A stretch of DNA of 64,000 nucleotides. It comes from JBFWNG01 sp050251195. Its GTDB lineage: Bacteria > Bdellovibrionota_B > Oligoflexia > Oligoflexales > Oligoflexaceae. Shown here piece after piece: positions 6,422-15,408 of the stretch. Made by a program: the position numbers and the translations under genes. Positions within the stretch are counted from its first letter, which is position 1, and the number at the start of each line of letters is the position of its first letter. Below the pieces are notes generated by a model, which saw only the letters and a program-made list of their open reading frames with translations, did no database searches and was not told the origin of the DNA. The stretch covers positions 186,001-250,000 of the forward strand of contig JBFWNG010000001.1 in the NCBI GenBank assembly GCA_050251195.1. Direction: 5' to 3'.

Positions 6422-8673
6422 CTCGACCTCCTGCCAAGGCTTCTTAGTCTTCGGTTTTTATTAAATGAGTCTTTGCGTCGAACGCTGACGACGGCGCCTA
6501 GATTTTCCAAGTGGCTAATGAGTTTGTCGAGTTGGCTGACGTCCTTGACGCCCAGTTCGAATTCCAAGATGCCCGTGAGATCTTTGGAGACTTTGGCTTC
6601 AGCCTTATAGACGTTGATGCCAAATCCTGAGATCACGTTGGTTACTTCCGCGAGAACGCCTGGCTTGTCATGGGTGACGATGCTGATGTGGCATCGATGG
6701 GACGCGAGTCCGTCCGCAATGCTCCAAGCAACTTGCACTTGACGCGCGGGATCTAAATCAATGGCGCGCGGGCAGGATTTGCGGTGGACGGTGACGCCTT
6801 TGCCTCGCGAAATGAATCCGACGATGGTGTCTCCTGGAATTGGGCCGCAGCAACGCGCCATATTTACAAGGACGTCGTTGTAGCCTGATACGAGTACCCC
6901 CGGCTTTCTTGATTTGCTGGGAAGGTCTGTTCGGAAAGATGTCTTGCTGACTTGTTCTTCGAGAGTCTCTGATTTTGGCGCATGCGGGAAAGCTTTTTCA
7001 ACGATCTCCTTCGCATTGACTTTGCCGTAACCTACGGCGATAAGAACTTCGTCTAGGGAGCTTTCTTTGCCCGCTTTGGTCAGCTTTTCGACGTCGTGAG
7101 TCTTGTCGAGTTGCTCAAGCGTGAGATTCCTCTCTTCGAGAGCGTCATTGAGCAAGTCTTGACCCAGGGCGCGGCTCTTTTCTCTTTGTTCGCTGCGCAG
7201 AAACGATCGGATCTTGTTTCGTGCCTTCGAAGTGACAACGAAATTGAGCCAGTCTTTGCTGGGTTTTTGGTTGGGCGAAGTCAAAATCTCGACTATGTCG
7301 CCGCTCTCGAGTCTCTTCTTGATAGGCGCAATGCGGCCGTTGACTTTGGCGCCCATTGTCTTGAGGCCGATGCCGGTGTGGACGGCAAAGGCGAAGTCGA
7401 GCGCCGTCGCGCTTTGAGGAAGGTTGAACACGTCACCCTTCGGCGTAAATACGAAAATCTCTTCGTCAAAAAGATCGACTTTAACCGCTTCAAGGAACTC
7501 GTTTGGATCCTTAAGTTCGTTTTGCCATTGCATGATTTGTCGCAGCCAGGAGAATTTTTCGAGATCGGTTTGTGCGACGTTAGGATTTCCCGTTTCTTTG
7601 TAGGACCAATGCGCGGCAACCCCGTATTCACATATGTCGTGCATCTTTTTCGTTCGAATCTGAATCTCGGCCGGTTCGCCGTTGGGACGAATAACTGTCG
7701 TGTGGAGGGACTGATACATGTTTGCCTTTGGCATTGCAATGTAGTCCTTAAAGCGTCCCGGCATGGGTTTCCACATGGCATGAACGACGCCTAGCGCCTC
7801 GTAGCAGTCTTTGATGGAAGCGACGACAATCCGGAACGCGAAGAGATCATGGATGTCTTCGAAATCGAGGTGACGTTCCGTCATCTTTTTATAGATCGAA
7901 TAAAAATGTTTGGGGCGGCCGTAAACCCGGAGGTTTTCAAATCCGTACTTCTTGAGTTCCTTTTCGAGGATCGTCTTAACTTCGGTAATATAGGATTGGC
8001 GCTCTGACTTTTTCGCCGCTACCTTTTGTTTGATTTCTTTGTAAACTTCGTTTTTCAAATAACGGAGGCACAAGTCTTCAAGTTCGCTCTTGATACCGTA
8101 GATACCAAGGCGGTTGGCAAGCGGAGCGTAGATGTCGAGAGTTTCCTCTGAAATGCGCCGAACTTTATCTTCGGGCATGGAACCAATGGTTCGCATATTG
8201 TGTAAGCGATCGCAGAGCTTGATGAGGATGACGCGAAGATCCTTTGACATCGCGACGATCATCTTGCGGAAGTTCTCGGCAAGTCTTTCTTCGCTCGAGC
8301 GGAACTTGATCTTGCTGATTTTTGTAAGGCCCTGAACTATGTGCGCGACTTCGGTGCCGAAGTTCTTTTCGATGTCTTCAATAGTGCATGAGGTGTCTTC
8401 CACCGTGTCGTGGAGAATGGCCGCAATGACAGACGCAATGTCGAGCTTTATGGAAGCTGCGATATTGGCAACAGCGAGAGGGTGTGTTACATAATCTTCT
8501 CCGGACACTCGCTTTTGCTGCGAGTGGCATTGCGATGCGAATTCGTACGCTTTTCGGATGAGTTCGTTGTCATACCCTGGGGTCATTTGGTCGAGAGTTG
8601 ACAACAAAGCTTTATACTCGCTTTCGGGTGTGGCGAGCATCTGTTTTGATTTGTCTTGCTGCTCAGTCGTCAA
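6418..8673 (-). CDS. rel: Bifunctional (p)ppGpp synthetase/hydrolase, Rel/SpoT type
   Basis: A 751-residue long RSH enzyme that makes and breaks the starvation alarmone (p)ppGpp. The N-terminal HD hydrolase domain has the intact HDTVEDT motif. The synthetase domain has GRPKHFYSIYKKM, and its charged loop reads RFKD, the form linked to bifunctional Rel/SpoT rather than RelA. TGS (VFTPKGDVFNLP) and C-terminal ACT domains follow. The start is TTG at 8671-8673; an in-frame ATG follows at codon 12, and neither has a strong ribosome-binding site. It lies 21 bases after gmk with no rpoZ between, unlike the E. coli gmk-rpoZ-spoT order. The assignment is secure. Confidence 0.95.
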   Translation of the reverse strand: MTTEQQDKSKQMLATPESEYKALLSTLDQMTPGYDNELIRKAYEFASQCHSQQKRVSGEDYVTHPLAVANIAASIKLDIASVIAAILHDTVEDTSCTIEDIEKNFGTEVAHIVQGLTKISKIKFRSSEERLAENFRKMIVAMSKDLRVILIKLCDRLHNMRTIGSMPEDKVRRISEETLDIYAPLANRLGIYGIKSELEDLCLRYLKNEVYKEIKQKVAAKKSERQSYITEVKTILEKELKKYGFENLRVYGRPKHFYSIYKKMTERHLDFEDIHDLFAFRIVVASIKDCYEALGVVHAMWKPMPGRFKDYIAMPKANMYQSLHTTVIRPNGEPAEIQIRTKKMHDICEYGVAAHWSYKETGNPNVAQTDLEKFSWLRQIMQWQNELKDPNEFLEAVKVDLFDEEIFVFTPKGDVFNLPQSATALDFAFAVHTGIGLKTMGAKVNGRIAPIKKRLESGDIVEILTSPNQKPSKDWLNFVVTSKARNKIRSFLRSEQREKSRALGQDLLNDALEERNLTLEQLDKTHDVEKLTKAGKESSLDEVLIAVGYGKVNAKEIVEKAFPHAPKSETLEEQVSKTSFRTDLPSKSRKPGVLVSGYNDVLVNMARCCGPIPGDTIVGFISRGKGVTVHRKSCPRAIDLDPARQVQVAWSIADGLASHRCHISIVTHDKPGVLAEVTNVISGFGINVYKAEAKVSKDLTGILEFELGVKDVSQLDKLISHLENLGAVVSVRRKDSFNKNRRLRSLGRRSS

Positions 8674-8694
8674 AGTGTGTTGCCTGTGTAAAAA

Positions 8695-9372
8695 TTACCG
8701 GTGTTTCGCCGCTATTTGTCTCCTGATTTCCGCTATCCAAGGGGCGCTTTCGAACTCTGCCTTCAGCTTAGCACAGATCTTTAAGCCGTCTACCGGACTT
8801 TTTGGTTTGTTTTTCGACAAAACTATCGATTCAAGATCCTTGTACGCTTGTTCGAGATCCTCGTTAACAATGAAAAATTCGTAAGAAGGTGCTGCGAGAA
8901 GCTCATCAAATGCATTTTGCAGGCGCACCATACGCGCCTCGAGCTCTTCTGATTTTCGCGACTCTAAGCGCTCCCACAGGGTGTGAAAACTGGGTGGGAA
9001 AATGAAAATGGAACGCGCTTTTGGTAGAAAATCCTTTGCCGCCAACCAACCTTGCGTGTCGATCTCGAGAATAGGCGTATGGTTTCTATCACCGATTGCC
9101 TTCAACTGTTGCTTGCTCGTTCCGTAATACTGGCCATGAACCTTAGCCCACTCGAGGAAATCACCCCTTGTGATCCGTTCCTTAAAATCGGTTTCGCTTA
9201 CAAAGAAATAGTGATCGCCCTGTATTTCGTCGGGACGCGGCTTTCGGGTCGTGTAGCTTACAGACATTTCGATGGCCGGGTGAGCTTTAGACAATCGCTG
9301 ATTAAGCGTCGTTTTCCCCGTTCCGGACGGTGCGGACACGACAATAATGGGTTTTTCAAACGCGGGCTTCAT
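8695..9372 (-). CDS. gmk: Guanylate kinase
   Basis: A 225-residue P-loop kinase that phosphorylates GMP to GDP with ATP in the cytoplasm, feeding GTP and (p)ppGpp pools. The Walker A loop SAPSGTGKTT is near residue 13. The GMP-binding region follows with SYTTRKPRPDE and GDFLEWA, and the lid segment holds the conserved arginines of the RSIFIFPPS/LESRKSEE region. It is slightly longer than the usual ~205 residues. It sits 11 bases after yicC and just before rel, forming an operon with an obvious link through guanine nucleotides. Confidence 0.95.
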   Translation of the reverse strand: MKPAFEKPIIVVSAPSGTGKTTLNQRLSKAHPAIEMSVSYTTRKPRPDEIQGDHYFFVSETDFKERITRGDFLEWAKVHGQYYGTSKQQLKAIGDRNHTPILEIDTQGWLAAKDFLPKARSIFIFPPSFHTLWERLESRKSEELEARMVRLQNAFDELLAAPSYEFFIVNEDLEQAYKDLESIVLSKNKPKSPVDGLKICAKLKAEFESAPWIAEIRRQIAAKHR

Positions 9373-9383
9373 GACGTGCTCAA

Positions 9384-10316
9384 CTATTCGATGTTCTGCA
9401 CCTGTTGTCTCAGTTGTTCCACGCCTTGTTTGATGGCAAGTATGTCTGCCGACACGGACAAATGAGACACCTTAGCCGAGATTGTGTTGATTTCTCGATG
9501 AAGTTCCTGACACAAGAAATCAAGCTTGCGACCGGCAGGCTTGGTTTGGGTCAAAGTAGCCAAGAACTCCAATTCATGACTGCTCAATCTCGTCAGCTCT
9601 TCCTGAATGTCGGATTTATCGGTTAATATAGCGATTTCTAAAGACAATCTCTCTCTTTGTGCTGTGAGGTCCGTCCCGGCCGAGGTCCCCTTTGCTAGGA
9701 TTTCAAGCAGCTTTTCGACCCGTTTTTGGTAATTGCCAATGAGATGGGTTTGCAACTCGGGTCTGTGTTCTTCGATCTTGGTGCGGTGGTTTGTGATGAG
9801 TTCAATGGTTTTTCCCAAAGACTCCACCAGTCTCGATCCTTCCGTTTCGCGCATTTTGATTACTTCGGCTAACGATTGTTTCAACGTTGCCATGACCGGT
9901 TCTTCCCACACGCTGGATTGTTCCGCCGAAGAGGCCCTCCCCTCGGTGTTCAAGACTCCTGGCATTTGGAGAAGGTCGCGAACGGTGCCGTAGCTCAAAT
10001 CGGATAGAGTTTGGTGAACCGAGGCATAAGTTTTTGAAAAGATATCGGCGTAATATTGGAGTTTTTCTTCATCAAGCTTTAATCCGTCTTCAATAGAATG
10101 GGTTCCTTGAACATCAATGAAAACGTCGATTTTACCGCGATGTAGGGTCTCCTTAATATGGTTGGTAATGCCGACTTCTAGGACCTTGAGGTAATTGGGG
10201 AGGCGAACATTGACTTCGATAAATCGCGAGTTCAAAGTTTTCACGTCGCAGCGAACGGTGCCTTCCGGATGGCGCGATTCGACAGATGCAAACGAGGTCA
10301 TGCTCCGGATGGTCAT
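9384..10316 (-). CDS. yicC: YicC-family endoribonuclease
   Basis: A 310-residue member of the YicC/YloC family, now regarded as endoribonucleases involved in RNA turnover. The N-terminus MTIRSMTSFASVE and the following DVKTLNSRFIEVNVRLP are typical, and the C-terminal DUF1732-like segment (SLEIAILTDKSDIQEELTRL, KPAGRKLDFLCQEL) is clear. Length fits the usual ~290 residues. It is the first gene of the yicC-gmk-rel operon, a common gene order. ATG start. Confidence 0.9.
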   Translation of the reverse strand: MTIRSMTSFASVESRHPEGTVRCDVKTLNSRFIEVNVRLPNYLKVLEVGITNHIKETLHRGKIDVFIDVQGTHSIEDGLKLDEEKLQYYADIFSKTYASVHQTLSDLSYGTVRDLLQMPGVLNTEGRASSAEQSSVWEEPVMATLKQSLAEVIKMRETEGSRLVESLGKTIELITNHRTKIEEHRPELQTHLIGNYQKRVEKLLEILAKGTSAGTDLTAQRERLSLEIAILTDKSDIQEELTRLSSHELEFLATLTQTKPAGRKLDFLCQELHREINTISAKVSHLSVSADILAIKQGVEQLRQQVQNIE

Positions 10317-10444
10317 ACTTGCTCCTAACCCATGGGTAAAACAGCCTTATACCAAGGTTTTTCAAACGATCCAACCTGAATAACGAATCCTAGAACCCAT
10401 ATGCCAAACGATGTAAAATATTATTATCTACTAAGGGGATCGGA

Positions 10445-10891
10445 TTGTTTGCGCTAGCGTTGGTATTCCATATTGCTTCGGCCATTGTGTTCGCTGTACT
10501 CCTCTATCTTCTTGCGCGCTATGAGAACAGGACAGAATTGCGGCGCAAACTCGTAGGAGCGCTCCCTCGCACGAGAGCCAAAAAGGTCGCCTACCTGGGC
10601 GAAGCGCCAGAGTTTCTCAACCACTTCTGCGATTTGCTCAATATCAAGTTTCTATCCCAACCTAAGAAGATTGCCGGTTCGATCGAAAAAATCCAGGCGG
10701 GCGTTTGGTTCGACTTTCACTATCAGTGGGCGATCAGCGAACTTTCCGTTGACCGAGTGCCAAACCAGGCATCCATAAAAATATCTGTAAGTACTGAAGA
10801 TAAGAGTGTTGATTCAAAAAGCTGGGAAGAGAAGCTTTCTTCGGCGCTCGGCAAGCAAATCCATGTTAAAATAAATTCAAGCGCATCATGA
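10445..10891 (+). CDS. Membrane-anchored protein of unknown function
   Basis: A 148-residue protein with one N-terminal transmembrane helix (FHIASAIVFAVLLYLLA) followed by an arginine-rich turn and a soluble ~120-residue domain of mixed helix and strand. I do not recognise the family. It starts at TTG (10445-10447), eight bases after AAGGGGAT, and an AT-rich stretch with TATTAT precedes it. Its end overlaps the next gene by ATGA at 10888, so the two are translated together. The topology is probably soluble domain in the cytoplasm. Confidence 0.7.
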   Translation: MFALALVFHIASAIVFAVLLYLLARYENRTELRRKLVGALPRTRAKKVAYLGEAPEFLNHFCDLLNIKFLSQPKKIAGSIEKIQAGVWFDFHYQWAISELSVDRVPNQASIKISVSTEDKSVDSKSWEEKLSSALGKQIHVKINSSAS

Positions 10892-11898
10892 GGTTCAAAG
10901 TGAAAAAATCTTTAATTCGTTGTCTTTTCTTGTCAGCCTTAGCAGGAGGCGGTTGCGTCAGTGTGAACGACAACGGAGAGGCTCCGAAGATCACCGAGGA
11001 CATGCCGCTTGAAGAGGCGATTGACGCGGCAATTGATTTTGGAGCGGTAACCCTTCAGACTGTGAAGACAAACACTGTCAAATCAACGAATAAAGAGCAA
11101 GTCAACAAGATCGTCAGCGATCGGATTGTAAAAAACGTAAAGTCCTATAACCCCGGCCAAATGGTCAATGCGGTTAACCTCTATCAGTTTACCACCAAGA
11201 CCTTGTCACACGGTGTTTTTCTCGCGTTGATAAAAGCGCAAGACCTTACCATGCGAAACCTGGGATGGCAGCTTGCCTATCACATGCCGTCTCGCGAGTT
11301 GGGACTTCTTATCGAGAAAGAAATCACGGATTTGATAACCAAGGGTGGAGAAGACATCGTCCTGGTGCCTGAAATGGCAAAGGCGGTCGAGGTTGCTCAG
11401 TTGCGTTCGCTCTATACCGTCGTTCGGCAGGGGCTTCTCAAGTCGGGCGACGAGCCATTTGTCAAAGCCATGATCGCCCTTAACCCCGTTCGCGCTGCGC
11501 AAGATTTCATGAACTACCTTGCACTTGCCACGGTGGAGGATCTTCGCCAGATCAATCAGACGACGGTTAATTCCATTTCTTGTGTGCGTATACTTCAACA
11601 TTACATGAGTTACGACCCGCCAACCGGACACCCCAGTTTCGAACAACTGTTCTATTTCGCTATTTCTAGAAACCAAGCTTTGTCAGAACTTGCTCATCTT
11701 GTGATAGAACGCATGTCCAGCACCAACAAAGAGATTATCGCCCTAAAACTCACAGGTCTGCCGATGTGGGCGCAGGTAGCCTTCGTAGAAGGATCGCGTC
11801 GGCACTACGACTCAGGCGTACAATCACTCCTCAGCACATTGCGCGAATCAACATCGCATTCTGAGGTAGTGGAAGAGATCGACGCGATTAGATACTAA
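10888..11898 (+). CDS. Exported alpha-helical protein of unknown function
   Basis: A 336-residue protein with a basic N-terminus and a hydrophobic stretch ending in AGGGC at Cys23. That gives a possible lipoprotein, although the box is not classical (no Leu at -3). The mature region is almost wholly predicted helix with a regular hydrophobic pattern, suggesting a helical-repeat scaffold. No catalytic motif is visible. The ATGA overlap with the upstream membrane gene points to a shared envelope task. I do not recognise it. Confidence 0.7.
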   Translation: MRFKVKKSLIRCLFLSALAGGGCVSVNDNGEAPKITEDMPLEEAIDAAIDFGAVTLQTVKTNTVKSTNKEQVNKIVSDRIVKNVKSYNPGQMVNAVNLYQFTTKTLSHGVFLALIKAQDLTMRNLGWQLAYHMPSRELGLLIEKEITDLITKGGEDIVLVPEMAKAVEVAQLRSLYTVVRQGLLKSGDEPFVKAMIALNPVRAAQDFMNYLALATVEDLRQINQTTVNSISCVRILQHYMSYDPPTGHPSFEQLFYFAISRNQALSELAHLVIERMSSTNKEIIALKLTGLPMWAQVAFVEGSRRHYDSGVQSLLSTLRESTSHSEVVEEIDAIRY

Positions 11899-11939
11899 GC
11901 CATCTTAATATCAAAATTTCTTGGTGGGGATGATAGCTC

Positions 11940-12857
11940 ATGATTCTGCGCACTATTCTCGAAATGATGGATTTGGAATGTGTCTTTAGCGCTGTCGTTA
12001 CCAATTTTTTTCACTCGGACGACCAAAGCGGTTCCCTTGCTAAGAATGGACAAGTGACGACGATCAACGATCAGATACTCATTCGTCATCTGTTGCCCGA
12101 CGAAGTGTTCAAATATGCCCGATCAAAAGGGATCGTCGGAGACTTCGCTCTCAGTTTTGCTCTTCGCCATAGGATCTGCTATTTGAATTTCTTGCTCAAT
12201 CTTCAGACCTTGGCCCGCCGCAAAGGAAGTATGGATTATCGGCACGTGGAAGCCTCCTTCAATGAAGATATTGGCTCGGATCGTTTGACGCTCAAGGAGT
12301 GGATGGCTAAGAGTCCATTGCAGCAAGCTATCGATGCGGGGAGATTGCCTATTTTTGGTTTTTCCGCCCTCGGAATCCATTGCGTGACAAGGGACAGTCA
12401 GCTTTGTCGAGCGTTTGACGTTCAAGACGTGCCTCACTGCGAAAGTTCATGCGACGGCGTGTTTTGCGAGACCCATAGTCACGAGGCTTGGTGGTTGTCC
12501 AAAGATGAAGTCAAGAATACGGCTCAAGCGAAGATGCACTCCTTCTACTCTCGCCAAAACAATTTCTACACATATGACGCCAAAGCCTTGAAGGATCTCG
12601 TGGAATCCTTTTGGCTGAAATACTGCCAGTGGCAACATTGCTTCGATCAAGAGGCGGTCGAAAAATCCCTCGCTCTTTTTTCGCTCGCTTCCGAGCACGA
12701 CCTCTACTTGCTTGGACCCGAGGGCCTGAGGGAGAAGTTTCTCAGCCTCGCGCTACAGCGGCATCCCGACCAAGGGGGCACCAACACGGCGTTTCTGGAA
12801 TTGAAGCAGTCGTATGACCTCTTGAAAAAGAAGGTGCTGTTTAAGCAAGCGGGTTGA
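11940..12857 (+). CDS. J-domain protein with a central cysteine/histidine cluster
   Basis: A 305-residue cytoplasmic protein ending in a partial DnaJ domain: helix II and the HPD motif (ALQRHPDQGG) followed by helix III (AFLELKQSYDLLKKK). J domains stimulate Hsp70 ATPase, so it is likely a DnaK co-chaperone for one client. Midway there is a cluster CVTRDSQLC...HCESSCDGVFCETHSH that could bind zinc or an iron-sulfur cluster. The J domain is at the C-terminus, opposite to classical DnaJ. The remaining N-terminal 130 residues are unrecognised. GGTGGGGA lies upstream of the ATG. It converges on the amidohydrolase gene. Confidence 0.75.
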   Translation: MILRTILEMMDLECVFSAVVTNFFHSDDQSGSLAKNGQVTTINDQILIRHLLPDEVFKYARSKGIVGDFALSFALRHRICYLNFLLNLQTLARRKGSMDYRHVEASFNEDIGSDRLTLKEWMAKSPLQQAIDAGRLPIFGFSALGIHCVTRDSQLCRAFDVQDVPHCESSCDGVFCETHSHEAWWLSKDEVKNTAQAKMHSFYSRQNNFYTYDAKALKDLVESFWLKYCQWQHCFDQEAVEKSLALFSLASEHDLYLLGPEGLREKFLSLALQRHPDQGGTNTAFLELKQSYDLLKKKVLFKQAG

Positions 12858-12859
12858 GT

Positions 12860-12879
12860 TGGGACAGTCGAACGTCCCA
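12860..12879. terminator. GGGAC/GTCCC hairpin between convergent genes
   Basis: TGGGAC and GTCCCA flank AGTCGAAC, giving a 6-bp stem just after the J-domain gene. No T-run follows, so rho-independent termination is uncertain. The core GGGACAGTCGAACG also occurs, inverted, three times in the tandem repeat at 63694-63844, so this may instead be a member of a repeat family. Confidence 0.4.
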
Positions 12880-12904
12880 GAATTCCGAACTCTAGCGCCA
12901 AAAA

Positions 12905-13924
12905 CTATTTAATCCACTTTTCCAGACTCGCCAAGACTCCGTTCGCGCGCGTCATCGTCTCCTCAGAGTATCCGAAACGCTTCTTGATCTCGCAATCTCG
13001 AGTGATGAGGTTCGGGATTTTTTCCAACCGCGATGTTTCTTTCCAGCCTAATTTGCGAAGGTAGTAAAACGCATTAGACGGAACCGGCCAATCGCTGCCG
13101 TAGAGAGTTCGCGATTCAGCCAAGGAATTCTTTGGCAACGTATGAATGTGCAGGAACCGTCCCGGATTGCACATTCCCGAGTTGTCCAAGTACAGATGCG
13201 GAAATTCCTTCATCAGGTCGGTAAGATCACCTTGCTGGTCTCGTTCTCTCGATCCTATGATACGCGTGGCGCTGTGCGCGCAGATAACCTTAACGCCCAT
13301 CTCTAGGGGAACCTTCATCGACCTAACGTTGTTGAACTCAGGTGAAACCTCTTTGAAAGTTCGCTCGCCCCCCATATGGACAAGTAGAGGAATTTTGTGA
13401 GCGGCCATGCGTCGGTAAAATTCCTTAAGATCCGAAGAGCCGACGTCGATGGATTGAGTTGCGGGAAGCCACTTGATAAGTACCGCGCCATTTTGGATGC
13501 AATAATCCAGTTCTTGTAAAGCGTCTTGCTTGAAAGGATTAATGCTGGGACCGGGTAGGAGATTCGGATACTTCTTGCAGGTAGCAAAGACCCAGTCATG
13601 GGGAATAATCATCTGGCTGTGCGCCAGGTCAAGCTCGTGGGTTTTCTTGTGGTAAACGCCGTCAAAGCCGAGTACGACTCCGTAATCCACAACGCTTCCT
13701 GCTACCAACGCACTAACCTTTTGTTGCCAGTCGGTGTCTGCCCTCGTTTTGAGATCTTCGTTCTTAATTTTGAGCATCGCTTTTAAAATCATGAAAGTGT
13801 ATCGACGCTGAAAGGATTGTGAGATCCAACATCCCGAGTTGCAGCATCCCGTTCCGGCGAGATGAATATGAACGTCTATCTTAGGTAACGCTTTGGTAGT
13901 TATTTTTTGCCTCCTAAAAGCCAC
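12905..13924 (-). CDS. Amidohydrolase-family metal-dependent hydrolase
   Basis: A ~339-residue TIM-barrel amidohydrolase (amidohydrolase-2-like group). The metal-binding HxH is in KIDVHIHLAG; later ligand strands are LLVHMGGE and VICAHSAT, and the conserved aspartate is in LYGSDWP. The substrate is unknown; relatives act on decarboxylation or amide/lactone hydrolysis. The coordinates use a GTG start with no ribosome-binding site. A better fit is an AUA codon at 13901-13903, six bases after AGGAGG and overlapping the upstream TAA as ATAA, giving MTTKALPKIDVHIHL. It is coupled to the alpha/beta hydrolase upstream. Family secure, start uncertain. Confidence 0.85.
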   Translation of the reverse strand: MAFRRQKITTKALPKIDVHIHLAGTGCCNSGCWISQSFQRRYTFMILKAMLKIKNEDLKTRADTDWQQKVSALVAGSVVDYGVVLGFDGVYHKKTHELDLAHSQMIIPHDWVFATCKKYPNLLPGPSINPFKQDALQELDYCIQNGAVLIKWLPATQSIDVGSSDLKEFYRRMAAHKIPLLVHMGGERTFKEVSPEFNNVRSMKVPLEMGVKVICAHSATRIIGSRERDQQGDLTDLMKEFPHLYLDNSGMCNPGRFLHIHTLPKNSLAESRTLYGSDWPVPSNAFYYLRKLGWKETSRLEKIPNLITRDCEIKKRFGYSEETMTRANGVLASLEKWIK

Positions 13925-14793
13925 TGCGCAATGGCTTCGTGTGCCTTGCTTGATAGTACGGTCACAAGATGATTAGCAAATGGTACAACGTACAAATCTC
14001 CTAGGGAAGTATTTTGGCAAAGATCGCGTCCGACGGACACCGGCGAAATCATGTCGTACGAACCGTAGACATAGAGCGTCGGGCAGGCAACTTTTTTTGC
14101 GGCGTTTATGAGGTCCCATTTCCTGATGGCGGCATTGACGTACTTCACATAGGAAAGAGCTCTGGTTTGATGTTCTTGGGTTCGTATGGGGTAGGTGTCA
14201 CGCCGAAATCTTCCAAAGGCTGGAATGACGTCGATGCCGTAGATTTTTGTCGCCATTAAAAAATTGGGATGAATGAAGCTGAGAAGCTCGGGCATCGCGG
14301 TTTTAAAATTTACGGAGATACGCAGAGGTACGCCAATAACGACAGCTTTGGCGACTTGCAAATTATTTTTTGCCATTGTGTTTAAAACGATGGCGCCGCC
14401 GAGGCTATGGCCGACCAAGAAAAATGGTAAGTCACCGCTGATGTGATTTTTGGCCTGCTCCATAGCGTCGACAAGGCATTCTTCCAAACCTTGGGGGTCC
14501 AAAGTGGAAGAACTCTGTCGTCCGTGTCCGCAGATATCAAAAGCAAACACGTTGTAACCGTTCGCAAGGAGGGAGTTGTAAAGATCGACGTAGGGAAAGA
14601 AAAGATCATTTCCTGTACCGTGGACGAAAACCGCGGTACTGTGACTTGAGGTCTTGCTGATCGAGAGAAAATGCACGTGTTCTTTGCGTCGATTGAGGAA
14701 TGTCGATTCGGTAACATGAAATCCGCGCGACACAGCAGCGTTTACAAAACGGGTTTCGAAGTTAAGCGCTTTATCATGGATTACATTATTCAT
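13900..14793 (-). CDS. Alpha/beta hydrolase
   Basis: A 297-residue serine hydrolase of the alpha/beta fold, probably cytoplasmic (no signal peptide). The oxyanion segment FVHGTGND is near residue 57, the nucleophile elbow GHSLGG has Ser130, the acid is likely in YGSYDMISP, and the histidine is in FANHLVTV. FDICGHGRQS is typical of lysophospholipase/carboxylesterase-like members. Its stop overlaps the start region of the amidohydrolase, suggesting that two hydrolytic steps act on one compound. The substrate cannot be deduced. Confidence 0.85.
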   Translation of the reverse strand: MNNVIHDKALNFETRFVNAAVSRGFHVTESTFLNRRKEHVHFLSISKTSSHSTAVFVHGTGNDLFFPYVDLYNSLLANGYNVFAFDICGHGRQSSSTLDPQGLEECLVDAMEQAKNHISGDLPFFLVGHSLGGAIVLNTMAKNNLQVAKAVVIGVPLRISVNFKTAMPELLSFIHPNFLMATKIYGIDVIPAFGRFRRDTYPIRTQEHQTRALSYVKYVNAAIRKWDLINAAKKVACPTLYVYGSYDMISPVSVGRDLCQNTSLGDLYVVPFANHLVTVLSSKAHEAIAQWLLGGKK

Positions 14794-14897
14794 TTTGTTG
14801 ACTTAGCTTCTATTAATGGGTAGCCTATAAACAAATACATAAACAATAGTTTAGCACTGGTTTTGCTTTGTAACAGAAGTTTTTGCACGAGAATTGA

Positions 14898-15338
14898 GTG
14901 ATCAAACCTGACGAAAAAATAGTGGAAGCCTTTCTGCTCAATTACGGCTGGGAGTTCCGAACGTCGGGTACAGGTGTTTGGGAAACCGGTTGGCAAGGCG
15001 AAAAAGTGTGCTTTCCTTTGATCATCAGCCTGTCTGATTTCTGGTTGAGCTTTTCCGTGAAGCCCTTTTTCAAGATGAACAAGCGCCTTGCACGCGATCC
15101 CGAATTCCTCTCCTTTCTTATGGAACTCAATGAGGACAACCATCTGGTGAAATTGAGCTTGAGCGATAGGTGTGTCAATTTGAACGCGGAAATGTTCGTG
15201 GATTATGTGAATTTCGAATCTTTTTCGGACGTACTTTCCGTGGTTGGATATTACGCGGACACACTGTTAGACAGGATTTCTGAAAAAGTTGCTGAGTTGG
15301 ACCATCTGCAGGTCAAGCAGACCAAATTTTTAAGCTAA
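14898..15338 (+). CDS. YbjN-domain-like protein
   Basis: A 146-residue soluble protein. Its layout (N-terminal helix, antiparallel strands, central helix FLSFLMELNEDNHLVKLSL, strand CVNLNAEMFVDY and a long C-terminal helix) resembles the YbjN/type-III-secretion-chaperone-like fold. It starts at GTG; an upstream TTG is less likely. No catalytic residues are expected in this family, whose members act as regulators or chaperones. It is followed by the protein kinase in the same direction after 70 bases. The family assignment is moderate. Confidence 0.65.
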   Translation: MIKPDEKIVEAFLLNYGWEFRTSGTGVWETGWQGEKVCFPLIISLSDFWLSFSVKPFFKMNKRLARDPEFLSFLMELNEDNHLVKLSLSDRCVNLNAEMFVDYVNFESFSDVLSVVGYYADTLLDRISEKVAELDHLQVKQTKFLS

Positions 15339-15408
15339 TGACTCTATAACTCTTTTGCTTCATTTTTATAATTTTCCAAGCAAATACCATCAAAGATTTC
15401 GCTCTCTT

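Noticed and set aside
7096..7794. 232-codon open frame on the plus strand
   Set aside because: Antisense to rel, across the synthetase and TGS domains; treated as a shadow.
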